Assembly: GCA_965249835.1 (NCBI GenBank)
Contig: CBDFMY010000003.1
Span: forward strand, 1,736,001-1,800,000
Length of the DNA: 64,000 nucleotides
Origin: JAHRAW01 sp965249835
GTDB lineage: Bacteria > Pseudomonadota > Gammaproteobacteria > Arenicellales > Poriferihabitantaceae
Direction of reading: 5' to 3'
Shown piece by piece: positions 33,946 through 41,667 of this stretch. Made by a program: the position numbers and the translations under genes. Every line of letters starts with the position of its first letter. The stretch's first letter is position 1. The notes beneath the pieces are model-generated. The model worked only from the letters and a program-made list of their open reading frames with translations, did not search any database and was not told the origin of the DNA.

Positions 33946-35106
33946 ATGGCCAAGCCCCCGAACATATTTCTTACCGACTGTAACGTAATTTGCGCCGGTG
34001 GTGGTAAGGATGATTTGTTGCAGGGATTGCACCGGACCCCACAGCAGGTCATGCAGTTGAGCCAGACTCTGTTGCGGGAAAGGCAAGGGTATTTCGCTAC
34101 GGTTAATCTGCCAAAAATCTATGAGGCCAAGAATTTAGCCCGAACCTGTGGAATTCTACGATACCTGGCGGACCAGATGGCCACGACCATAGAACGATTG
34201 AAATCCCGCTATCGATCAGACCGGGTCGCCGTGCTGATTGGTACCACCACTAGCGGTGTTCGGGAAGTGGAATCTCAACAATTGGTCAGTCAGGTTGACT
34301 ATCATGGTCATCAGGAATTGGCGGCGGTGTCAGAAGATCTGGCAAATTACTGCGGCTTCTCGGGCCCAAACATGGTCGTATCCACGGCCTGCACCTCGGG
34401 CGCCAAGGCATTAGGCTTAGCGCGACGATTGATCGATGCAGGATGGTGTGATGCCGCTCTGGCCGGAGGAAGTGAGTCGTTGAATCGCTTGACCTGTCAA
34501 GGATTTGAGTCCCTTGAATCTTATTCCATGGGTTACTGCAAGCCATTTCAAGCGGATAGGGACGGCATTAATATAGGCGAAGGTGCTGCGCTGTTCGCCA
34601 TGGAAAAGGGGAGCCGTGGGATTGCTCTGTCAGGTTTCTCCGAATCCAGCGATGCATGGCATGAAGCGGCTCCGGACCCGAAGGGCAGCATGGCGGCAGT
34701 GGCCATCAATTCAGCCTTGGCAGATGCCGGTATTGATTCCGGCGAACTCGATTACATCAATCTGCATGGTACCGGCACTCGTTTGAATGATGCAATGGAA
34801 GCGGGGGTTATCCACCGCATTTTTGGTGCTAAAATCCCCGCCAGTTCGACCAAATCAATAACCGGACACACCTTGGGTGCCGCCGGAGCGGTGGAAGCGG
34901 CTATTCTGTGGTTATTGCTTGATCGGTCATCACCGGTGCAGTTGCCGCCACATCATGGAGCAAACAATTATGACCAGGCGTTGCCACAGATTAATTTGGT
35001 CAAGGCGGATGACAACCCTCCGCGCACCATCAATGCCGCATTGTCGACCTCGTTTGCATTTGGCGGGCATAATACTGCGTTAGTATTGACGCGATTTAAT
35101 GGCTGA
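33946..35106 (+). CDS. apeO: Beta-ketoacyl-ACP synthase (ApeO-like)
   Basis: 386-residue KAS I/II-type condensing enzyme with an intact triad: Cys149 in VVSTACTSGAKAL, His in NLHGTGTRLNDAME, and His in KSITGHTLGAAGA; the FAFGGHN motif ends the protein. In aryl-polyene systems ApeO pairs with the chain-length factor ApeC to extend the polyene; a cysteine-less ApeC-like gene is present at 38823. It is the first enzyme gene of a tightly overlapping operon (stop overlaps apeP by 8 bases). The apeO/apeC pairing is inferred from the known Ape system. Confidence 0.82.
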   Translation: MAKPPNIFLTDCNVICAGGGKDDLLQGLHRTPQQVMQLSQTLLRERQGYFATVNLPKIYEAKNLARTCGILRYLADQMATTIERLKSRYRSDRVAVLIGTTTSGVREVESQQLVSQVDYHGHQELAAVSEDLANYCGFSGPNMVVSTACTSGAKALGLARRLIDAGWCDAALAGGSESLNRLTCQGFESLESYSMGYCKPFQADRDGINIGEGAALFAMEKGSRGIALSGFSESSDAWHEAAPDPKGSMAAVAINSALADAGIDSGELDYINLHGTGTRLNDAMEAGVIHRIFGAKIPASSTKSITGHTLGAAGAVEAAILWLLLDRSSPVQLPPHHGANNYDQALPQINLVKADDNPPRTINAALSTSFAFGGHNTALVLTRFNG

Positions 35107-35572
35107 GCAGATGATGTATTCACGCACCGAAATAGAGCCCTATATGCCCCATTCAGGAGCTATGTTACTGATCGACCGAGTCATTGATTATGGCCCTGAA
35201 CATATTGTGGCGGAAGTTGATGTTGGTCCGCATCTGCCGTGTTATCTGGATGGTTGGGTGCCTGCCTATCTGGGCATTGAAGTAATGGCCCAATCCATTG
35301 CTGCATGGTCCGGGATACGCCGTGATGATCCAGATTCCCGGCCACCTATCGGGTTTTTGCTTGGAACGCGCCGATTTGAAAGCATGCTGGCGTTTTTTCA
35401 AGCGGGAAGCACCCTGAAAACTCATTCCCAGCAAGTGCATGAAAATGACGGGCTGGCCATGTTTGAATGCAAAATGGACTTAATAGATGCGGATGGCGTA
35501 CGAGTAAATGTGGCAATGGCCAATATCAACGTCTATTCCGTACTTGAAAACTTGAATCCAAAACAGGAATAA
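35099..35572 (+). CDS. apeP: 3-hydroxyacyl-ACP dehydratase (ApeP-like hotdog protein)
   Basis: 157-residue single-hotdog protein of the FabA/FabZ superfamily. The likely catalytic His is in MPHSGAMLLIDRV near residue 20, and the acidic partner is in YLGIEVMAQSIAAW. In characterised clusters ApeP acts with ApeI as a dehydratase pair; here the ApeI-like domain is fused to the ligase at 41657. It overlaps the ketosynthase stop and is followed 7 bases later by the ketoreductase gene. Confidence 0.8.
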   Translation: MAEQMMYSRTEIEPYMPHSGAMLLIDRVIDYGPEHIVAEVDVGPHLPCYLDGWVPAYLGIEVMAQSIAAWSGIRRDDPDSRPPIGFLLGTRRFESMLAFFQAGSTLKTHSQQVHENDGLAMFECKMDLIDADGVRVNVAMANINVYSVLENLNPKQE

Positions 35573-35579
35573 TCGGCGT

Positions 35580-36302
35580 ATGCGGTCAGTGTTGATTACA
35601 GGTTCAGGTCGGGGCATCGGTAAAGCGATAGCGCTTGAGTTGTCTCGACACGGCTATTCGATTATTTTGCATGGTCGCAGCAACAGTGAACATCTTGTTT
35701 CCACCCACAAGCAAATTGAAGAAACAGGTGTGCCGGTACGGCAACTTATATTCGATGTCGGTGACCACAAACAAGCCAGGACTGTGCTGGAAAATGACCT
35801 GAGTAGCCATGGCATGTATTATGGTATAGTCCTGAACGCGGGAATTTCCAGGGACAATGCGTTTCCATTTATGCCGGATAAAGACTGGGATGACGTGCTA
35901 TCAACTAATTTGGACGGCTTTTATAACGTACTGAAACCTCTGGTAGAACCGTTGATTATCGCGAAACAGGGAGGGCGCATTATTGTGATGACATCCATTG
36001 CCGGCATTCTGGGAAACCGGGGGCAAGTCAACTACAGCGCGGCAAAGGCCGGATTGATTGGAGCTGCCAAGGCGCTTGGATTGGAACTCGCCAGAAAAAG
36101 AATTACAGTGAACTGCATTGCTCCAGGGTTGATTGAAACTCATATGACCGCGCAAATAGATCAAAAACGCATTCTCCCACTCATACCCATGCGTCGCGCG
36201 GGTCGAGCCGAAGAAGTATGTGGCACAGCGTCTTTTCTAATGTCTGATCAGGCGGCCTATATAACCCGGCAAGTTATCGCTATAGACGGGGGATTGTCGT
36301 GA
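35580..36302 (+). CDS. apeQ: 3-ketoacyl-ACP reductase (ApeQ-like, FabG family)
   Basis: 240-residue SDR: TGSGRGIG at the N-terminus, NAG (LNAGISRDN), catalytic Ser in VMTSIAGILGNRGQVNYSAAK with the YxxxK at Tyr/Lys, and the C-terminal IDGGLS. It reduces the beta-keto group in each extension cycle. The stop overlaps the next start (GTGA at 36299). Confidence 0.85.
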   Translation: MRSVLITGSGRGIGKAIALELSRHGYSIILHGRSNSEHLVSTHKQIEETGVPVRQLIFDVGDHKQARTVLENDLSSHGMYYGIVLNAGISRDNAFPFMPDKDWDDVLSTNLDGFYNVLKPLVEPLIIAKQGGRIIVMTSIAGILGNRGQVNYSAAKAGLIGAAKALGLELARKRITVNCIAPGLIETHMTAQIDQKRILPLIPMRRAGRAEEVCGTASFLMSDQAAYITRQVIAIDGGLS

Positions 36303-37546
36303 CCAAGCGCGTGGTGGTAACCGGAATGTCAGGGATAACGTCACTCGGTTGCAGTTGGCGGCAAGTGGCAGCCAACATGAACAAGGGAGTTACCGGCACT
36401 CGGTCTATGCCGGAGTGGCAGGATATCGATGGTCTGAATACGAACCTGGGCGCGCCGGTGCATTCATTTGAAATACCCGAACGTTTCAAGCGCAAACAAT
36501 TGCGTGGTGCTGGCAGGGTGTCAAGACTAGCTTTGTCTGCGACTGACAGTGCGCTGGCAGAAGCGGGGTTGCTTGGCAGCGAGGTGGTAGCAAGCGGCGA
36601 TACCGGTGTGGCATATGGCTCGTCCACGGGAAGCGTGGATGCCGTGGCGGAGTTTGGCGTCTTGCTGAATTCAAGATCCACTCGTGCGCTCAATTCAACC
36701 AGTTATATCAGGATGATGGCACATACAACGGCGGTGAATATTTCCGTGGTCTACAAAACCAAGGGCAGGATTATTCCCACATCTTCCGCGTGTACTTCCG
36801 GAAGCCTTGCCATCGGCTACGCATATGAGTCAATCAAACACGGTTACCAAAAACTGATGCTGGCGGGTGGTGCTGAAGAGTTGGATGCAACTGAGGCCGC
36901 TGTCTTTGACACTTTGTATGCTACTTCACTGATGAATGATGAACCAGAAAAAACACCTCGACCCTTTGACAAGGACCGAGACGGTTTGGTCATTGGTGAA
37001 GGAGCGGCGACTTTGGTGCTGGAAGAGCTGGAGCACGCGCTGGAGCGCGGCGCAACGATTTTCACCGAAGTTATCGGTTTTGGAACCAATAGTGATGGCA
37101 ATCATGTAACCCAGCCGACGCAGGCGACAATGGAAGTGGCAATGATGAAAGCATTGGATGATGCTGCTGTTTCCACATCTGACATTGGATACGTATCGGC
37201 CCATGCTGCGGCTACCCCTACGGGCGATGCAGCCGAATCCCATGCCACTGTAAATATTTTTGGCGAGAATATCCCGATCAGTTCTCTCAAAAGCTACTTT
37301 GGCCATTCATTGGGCGCATGTGGCGCGATTGAAGCCTGGCTGGGCATTTGTGGCCTCAACGAAGGCTGGTTCCCGCCCACTCGGAATCTGGTTGAGGTGG
37401 GTCAGGAATGCGCCACGTTGGATTACATAATGGGTAAGTCGAGGAAAATACAGTGCGACGCAATCATGAGTAACAATTTTGCCTTTGGCGGTATAAACAC
37501 ATCGTTGATATTTCGCAAATACCGCGACTATACTACCCGCGTGTAA
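36299..37546 (+). CDS. apeR: Beta-ketoacyl-ACP synthase (ApeR-like)
   Basis: 415-residue KAS II-type enzyme starting at GTG 36299 in a 4-base overlap with the ketoreductase. The triad is present: Cys165 in TSSACTSGSLAIG, His in SAHAAATPTGDAAE and His in LKSYFGHSLGACGA, with NNFAFGG near the end. In Ape systems ApeR is a second ketosynthase, thought to act at an early condensation. O-P-Q-R come first here, before C to M. Confidence 0.82.
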   Translation: MTKRVVVTGMSGITSLGCSWRQVAANMNKGVTGTRSMPEWQDIDGLNTNLGAPVHSFEIPERFKRKQLRGAGRVSRLALSATDSALAEAGLLGSEVVASGDTGVAYGSSTGSVDAVAEFGVLLNSRSTRALNSTSYIRMMAHTTAVNISVVYKTKGRIIPTSSACTSGSLAIGYAYESIKHGYQKLMLAGGAEELDATEAAVFDTLYATSLMNDEPEKTPRPFDKDRDGLVIGEGAATLVLEELEHALERGATIFTEVIGFGTNSDGNHVTQPTQATMEVAMMKALDDAAVSTSDIGYVSAHAAATPTGDAAESHATVNIFGENIPISSLKSYFGHSLGACGAIEAWLGICGLNEGWFPPTRNLVEVGQECATLDYIMGKSRKIQCDAIMSNNFAFGGINTSLIFRKYRDYTTRV

Positions 37547-37610
37547 TTTTTAATCTATCAATAGTCTGTTCGATGACTTTATTCTCTGAAATACAAACCG
37601 GTGAGGAAAA

Positions 37611-38063
37611 ATGAAAATAAATGAACTATCTATCCGTTTCGGTGCCAGCATTTTGCTGGTTATGCTCGTTGCACAATCTCCCGGAACCGCAATGGCGCGG
37701 GACAACGTACAGAATCACTCCATAATTGATGCCATGGAAACGGCCACTGCCATATCACTTACCGGTGTCAAATTCTATTTCGGAGATCAATCTCATCCTG
37801 CAGTCAAGCGATTGATTGGGACCTATCCCACCAAAAGGACGACCAACGCATTTGGCAAATCTGACCATAAAGCTTGTCAATGGGCATTTCTTTCGGCAAT
37901 CAAGACACTTTACGAACGAACGCTGGCAGAGGGCGGCAATGCGGTGATCAATATCCAAAGCATTACCACAGGAACGCCCTTCAATAGCTCTGATGAATTC
38001 GTCTGTCGGGCGGGGAATGTGGTCGCCAAAGTATATCTTAAGGGCACCGTAGTCTCATTATAG
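37611..38063 (+). CDS. Small exported protein of the aryl-polyene cluster
   Basis: 150 residues with a GAGGAAAA SD and a signal peptide (MKINELSIRFGASILLVMLVAQSPGTAMA). The mature part ends with GGNAVINIQSITTGTPFNSSDEFVCRAGNVVAKVYLKGTVV and has two Cys that could pair. Related small periplasmic proteins in aryl-polyene clusters are often mislabelled excinuclease ATPase subunit; there is no ATPase motif. Function unknown; location in the operon suggests envelope placement of the product. Confidence 0.6.
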   Translation: MKINELSIRFGASILLVMLVAQSPGTAMARDNVQNHSIIDAMETATAISLTGVKFYFGDQSHPAVKRLIGTYPTKRTTNAFGKSDHKACQWAFLSAIKTLYERTLAEGGNAVINIQSITTGTPFNSSDEFVCRAGNVVAKVYLKGTVVSL

Positions 38064-38073
38064 GAATGGCGAA

Positions 38074-38826
38074 TTGTATATTGATGTTGCAATCGGGTCC
38101 CTTGCCTGCGAACCGCCCGGCTGGCTAAAGGGGGGCATCACGGATGACGCGTCTATTATTGAATCTGCCTCCAATCCGCGGCGAAGACGTGAACTGTTAT
38201 GGTCCAGGGGACTGAAAGCAAGTCTTGTGGCGCGCATACCCCGCCGGGTGGCAAGCGATCGTCCAATTCGGGTTTCCATAGCACATGACCGCTACTTTAC
38301 GGCAGTCGCAACGTCACAATATGGCGATATTGGCATAGACCTGCAAACAGATTACCCTTTAGAGTCTTGCCATCAAATCGCCGAGACCTGGTTTCCCGAC
38401 TTGGAATCCAAGGAAATTTTGGAGGCGGAGAATTGTGATCGCTTCTTGCTGTCTTGGGTTATAAAGGAGGCTTGGGCAAAATGCATGAATCGGACAATAT
38501 TTGAAAGCTGCCAGACCATTGCTGTTTGGCAAGGCCAAGTGCATATAGCCGGGGTTGCGGCTGATATCCCCCATCTTCAATTTGCCTGGTCACGCCAACA
38601 TTTTGGTGATAATAAACAGTTGGGCGATGAATTACGCTTGTCCGGGCCCGGCGTTACGAGCCCACGGGCTTGCGAAGCCGGGTTTGCCATGGGAATTTGC
38701 TTGAAGGGAAAAACCCCGGACACTCCAAACATTGAGTGCCTGATCCCCGGTTCCAATTCCAAGTTGCGTCATTTTTCGGTGAATTGGGAGTATATCCCGG
38801 TTGCCGATTGGGTCAAAAGTGAGTGA
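38074..38826 (+). CDS. 4'-phosphopantetheinyl transferase (Sfp type)
   Basis: 250 residues. The two PPTase signatures are present: IGIDLQ near residue 90 and WVIKEAWAKC near residue 130 (family pattern W-x-x-KE-x-x-x-K). It should attach phosphopantetheine to Ser45 and Ser39 of the two ACPs at 40523 and 40821. The start is the TTG at 38074; the ATG at 38066 is out of frame. It begins 10 bases after the preceding stop and overlaps the next gene, so it is dedicated to this cluster. Confidence 0.8.
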   Translation: MYIDVAIGSLACEPPGWLKGGITDDASIIESASNPRRRRELLWSRGLKASLVARIPRRVASDRPIRVSIAHDRYFTAVATSQYGDIGIDLQTDYPLESCHQIAETWFPDLESKEILEAENCDRFLLSWVIKEAWAKCMNRTIFESCQTIAVWQGQVHIAGVAADIPHLQFAWSRQHFGDNKQLGDELRLSGPGVTSPRACEAGFAMGICLKGKTPDTPNIECLIPGSNSKLRHFSVNWEYIPVADWVKSE

Positions 38827-39551
38827 TGCATAGCAGTGCCAATTACGCTATTGCCGGATGGTGTGGTGTCGCCGGAGGTATTGCCACGCAACAGGATTGG
38901 CTCATGTGGGCCCGGAACAAACTCACAATGCGTCCGGCACTGCCTGAACCACAACTTGAAACCATCCCGGGGCCAACCCGCCGCCTCGATATTCTTGGGC
39001 GGTGTGTGATGTTCGCGTGCGGGCAATGCATCCCGTTGGTCAAAACTGAACCGGCGGTTATTTCTGTGTCGAGACATGGTGATCTACCGTTGATGGACAA
39101 ATTGATTCAATGTGCTCGCGATCATGTGGATATTCCGCCCACTACATTCACTTATTCGGTGCATAACCGATTTTCCAGCCTTGTCAGCATGTTTGCGGGT
39201 TATCACGGAGTTAACGGGGCATACAGTTCGGTGCGCGATGGATTCCCTTTGGCATTGTCAGAAGCCATCTCTCTGATAGCAGAGCGTCAGGCACTTCAGG
39301 TCTTGGTCGTAGCCTACGAACCTGAAATTCCGGAAGATTATCATCAGGTTATTTCCAGTTCATGGTCTCCCCATGTAGTTGCATTTGTACTGCAAGAATC
39401 CGATGACATCGGACCAAAGTATTCACTACTGCGGCATACAGCCAGCGTCCCTGACGCATTGGATTGTGGATCATGCCTGCCATTGATTAAAGCCATGCTG
39501 AACAAGATAAATTATCGTGATGGTTTTTGGGAGTATCGCTATGGTGGATGA
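38823..39551 (+). CDS. apeC: Chain-length-factor-like ketosynthase homologue (ApeC-like)
   Basis: 242 residues, resembling the short N-terminal ketosynthase family (Ketoacyl-synt_2) used as ApeC. The active-site position reads TFTYSVHNRFSSLVSMFAG, with no Cys, so it cannot condense on its own and would act as the partner of ApeO. GTG 38823 overlaps the PPTase stop; ATG 38826 is an alternative. Its end overlaps the acyltransferase start. Confidence 0.75.
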   Translation: MMHSSANYAIAGWCGVAGGIATQQDWLMWARNKLTMRPALPEPQLETIPGPTRRLDILGRCVMFACGQCIPLVKTEPAVISVSRHGDLPLMDKLIQCARDHVDIPPTTFTYSVHNRFSSLVSMFAGYHGVNGAYSSVRDGFPLALSEAISLIAERQALQVLVVAYEPEIPEDYHQVISSSWSPHVVAFVLQESDDIGPKYSLLRHTASVPDALDCGSCLPLIKAMLNKINYRDGFWEYRYGG

Positions 39552-40395
39552 TGTGACCAGACGCGGACATCTACTGGACCGAAGCAGACGATTTTTTTTA
39601 ACCGTGTTTTTATACTTCGTGTTTGGTGCTGGCGCACTGGTGATATCATGCTTGGTGATTTTACCCGTGGTAGTGGTTTCGAGGGACCGAGAGTGTCGTG
39701 TACGGCGTGTGCGATGGGTCAACCGTCTGGCTTTTAATACATTCATTGGCTCTGGCGTGACGCTCGGTGTATTCGACGTTTCTTTTGTCGATGACTGGCG
39801 ATTGAATAAACCGGGGCAACTAATCATTGCCAACCACCCATCACTTCTTGATGTCGTGTTTTTGCTTGGGCGTATTCCCAATGCCAATTGTGTGGTGAAA
39901 AAGAAATTATTGAAAAATCCATTTTTGGCAATTCACGTATATTTTGCCGACTATATTTTTAATGATGATGGGGAGGCACTCCTGCAGAACTGCATCGTTA
40001 GTCTGGAAAAAGGTGATACAGTCATCATTTTTCCGGAGGGCACCCGCACGGTTAGGAATCAGACTCTTAATTTTAAACGCGGAGCGGCCTATCTGATGCT
40101 AATGTCGAATTGCCCGGTGCGACCGGTGTATATATCTTGTAAACCTTTCGCATTGAGCAAAAAAGATCCATGGTATGTGGTTCCTGAACGGAAAATAACC
40201 TACTGTCTCACTGTAATGGCCGAGTTGGATATGGCGGCAATCAGGCAAACCGAGAAAATCAGGCTGCCGTTTAAATCCAGAAGGCTGACCAAATGGTTGG
40301 TGGACTGGTACGAAACAATGGACCTTCGAGGACCATGCAGATCATTCGAAAAAATTACCATTCCCCCAATATTGCTCAAAAAGAGTGTTGGTTGA
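39541..40395 (+). CDS. apeD: PlsC-like 1-acylglycerol-3-phosphate-type acyltransferase
   Basis: 284 residues from ATG 39541 (11-base overlap with the chain-length factor). A membrane anchor (FFLTVFLYFVFGAGALVISCLVILPVVVV) precedes the LPLAT motifs: NHPSLLDVV (HxxxxD near residue 100), the acceptor-side motif FPEGTRTVRNQTLNFKRGA and VRPVYISC. It could transfer an acyl or polyenoyl chain to a lipid-like acceptor at the inner membrane. The letter D follows the Ape naming by position and family. Confidence 0.72.
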   Translation: MVDDVTRRGHLLDRSRRFFLTVFLYFVFGAGALVISCLVILPVVVVSRDRECRVRRVRWVNRLAFNTFIGSGVTLGVFDVSFVDDWRLNKPGQLIIANHPSLLDVVFLLGRIPNANCVVKKKLLKNPFLAIHVYFADYIFNDDGEALLQNCIVSLEKGDTVIIFPEGTRTVRNQTLNFKRGAAYLMLMSNCPVRPVYISCKPFALSKKDPWYVVPERKITYCLTVMAELDMAAIRQTEKIRLPFKSRRLTKWLVDWYETMDLRGPCRSFEKITIPPILLKKSVG

Positions 40396-40398
40396 GAA

Positions 40399-40450
40399 GT
40401 CGGAAATTTTCATTGAAAGGATGATACACTCGCTCTGAAAATTTTCCGAC
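40399..40450 (+). promoter_or_regulatory. Inverted repeat enclosing a possible extended -10 promoter
   Basis: GTCGGAAATTTTC at 40399-40411 pairs with GAAAATTTTCCGAC at 40437-40450 with one bulged base. The loop holds TGATACACT (extended -10, 40422-40430). It lies in the only sizeable gap of the gene cluster (127 bases), directly before the two ACP genes, so it may be a regulated internal promoter or a hairpin that sets ACP mRNA levels. Confidence 0.45.
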
Positions 40451-40522
40451 GTAGTAGTTGAACTACAAACGGTTGCCCAAGATACCGTTATTTACGAACG
40501 CAAAGACTAGCAAGGAGTCCTC

Positions 40523-40795
40523 ATGCATAGTTCATTAAATTTGTTGCAAAATGAAATCTCGAAATTGATTGTGGATTCGCTCAACCTTGAAGATGTGGAC
40601 CCTGCCAGCATTGATCCTCAGGCGCCATTATTCGGCGAAGGTATGGGCCTTGATTCAATTGATGCACTCGAAATTGGCGCTGCAATAAGCAGACGCTACC
40701 GCATAAAGCTTAAATCCCAGAGCGAGGAAACCGAGCAACATTTCAGTTCAGTGGAATCTCTTGCGAGGTTTGTCAAGCAGTCGACCGAGGATTAA
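40523..40795 (+). CDS. apeE: Acyl carrier protein 1 (ApeE-like)
   Basis: 90-residue acidic four-helix carrier protein; the phosphopantetheine Ser45 lies in GLDSIDALE. A clear AAGGAG SD precedes the ATG. Two ACPs in tandem are the hallmark of aryl-polyene clusters, one often carrying the aromatic starter and the other the growing chain. Confidence 0.88.
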   Translation: MHSSLNLLQNEISKLIVDSLNLEDVDPASIDPQAPLFGEGMGLDSIDALEIGAAISRRYRIKLKSQSEETEQHFSSVESLARFVKQSTED

Positions 40796-40820
40796 ACCGT
40801 TTCCACGGGGGAGTAACAAA

Positions 40821-41063
40821 ATGGACAAAAACGAGATGTTTGAAAAATTACAGGACTTATTGGAAAGCGAGTTCGATATTGAGCGGGATGACGTTAGCTA
40901 CGAAGCACTACTGTATGATAATCTTGGCTTGGATAGTATTGATGCGGTGGATCTGATGGCATGGATAGTTAAGTTCACTGGTAAACGCATGAGCCCGGAA
41001 GATTTTAAGAATGTTCGCACTGTGAGTGATGTAATTGACGAATTGGAAAGACAGTTATCCTGA
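40821..41063 (+). CDS. apeF: Acyl carrier protein 2 (ApeF-like)
   Basis: 80 residues from ATG 40821, 25 bases after the first ACP; GGGGGAG is the SD. Ser39 in NLGLDSIDAVDLM is the attachment site. The C-terminal helix (EDFKNVRTVSDVIDELERQ) is typical. A longer reading frame starting at 40761 would overlap the first ACP and is rejected. Confidence 0.88.
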   Translation: MDKNEMFEKLQDLLESEFDIERDDVSYEALLYDNLGLDSIDAVDLMAWIVKFTGKRMSPEDFKNVRTVSDVIDELERQLS

Positions 41064-41667
41064 ATATAAACTACTCTACAAGTTGGCTGATATTCTGGTA
41101 ACAAGCCTGGCAATTTGCTTTCCTTTTTATCTGTGGCTTGCGGGCTGGGAACACCCGGTTGCGGTCGCAGTGTATCTGCTAACTGCCGGGAGCATCAGAT
41201 TTATTGCAGGAGCAGCCAAGGCGGCATATTCTGCCGCGGATTGGCTCATGATACTGGTTCCCATAGCACTTGGCTTGCTGGCACTGGTTCTTGGGTCCCG
41301 GGCCGGACTGTATTATCCGGTGGTCATTAATATTGGATTTCTACTGATTTTTTACTCAAGTCTGTCAACACCGAGAAACTTCATTCAGCGCATCGCCGAA
41401 AAAATCGAAAAGCGGCCGTTAGATTCTGCCAGCATCAAGTATACAAGTTATGTAACTCAAATCTGGTGCGTGATGTTTTTGCTAAATGCCTTGATATCGT
41501 CGTTTCTTGCATGGCACCAAATGCTCGATAAGTGGACACTTTATAACGGGGTAATTGCCTATTTGTTAATGGCGGTTCTACTTTTAGGGGAGCGGTTGCT
41601 GCGCTCCCGGATCCAACAAAAGATGCGGTACGCGATCGGCGCGGCAGGCGGGCAATGTGACCGATAA
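41035..41667 (+). CDS. apeG: Integral membrane protein of aryl-polyene clusters (ApeG-like)
   Basis: About 210 residues from TTG 41035 (28-base overlap with the ACP) or about 194 from TTG 41083; no ATG or GTG is available near the N-terminus. Six or so hydrophobic segments (LADILVTSLAICFPFYLWLAGW; VAVAVYLLTAG; WLMILVPIALGLLALVLG; YYPVVINIGFLLIFYSSL; IWCVMFLLNALISSFLAW; VIAYLLMAVLLLGERLL). It resembles the COG4648 proteins next to Ape ligases, often misnamed gyrase subunit B. Function unknown. Confidence 0.68.
   Translation: MTNWKDSYPEYKLLYKLADILVTSLAICFPFYLWLAGWEHPVAVAVYLLTAGSIRFIAGAAKAAYSAADWLMILVPIALGLLALVLGSRAGLYYPVVINIGFLLIFYSSLSTPRNFIQRIAEKIEKRPLDSASIKYTSYVTQIWCVMFLLNALISSFLAWHQMLDKWTLYNGVIAYLLMAVLLLGERLLRSRIQQKMRYAIGAAGGQCDR

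Noticed and set aside
37611..38063. Excinuclease ATPase annotation for the small exported protein
   Set aside because: A naming error common for this family; there is no Walker motif and the protein has a signal peptide.
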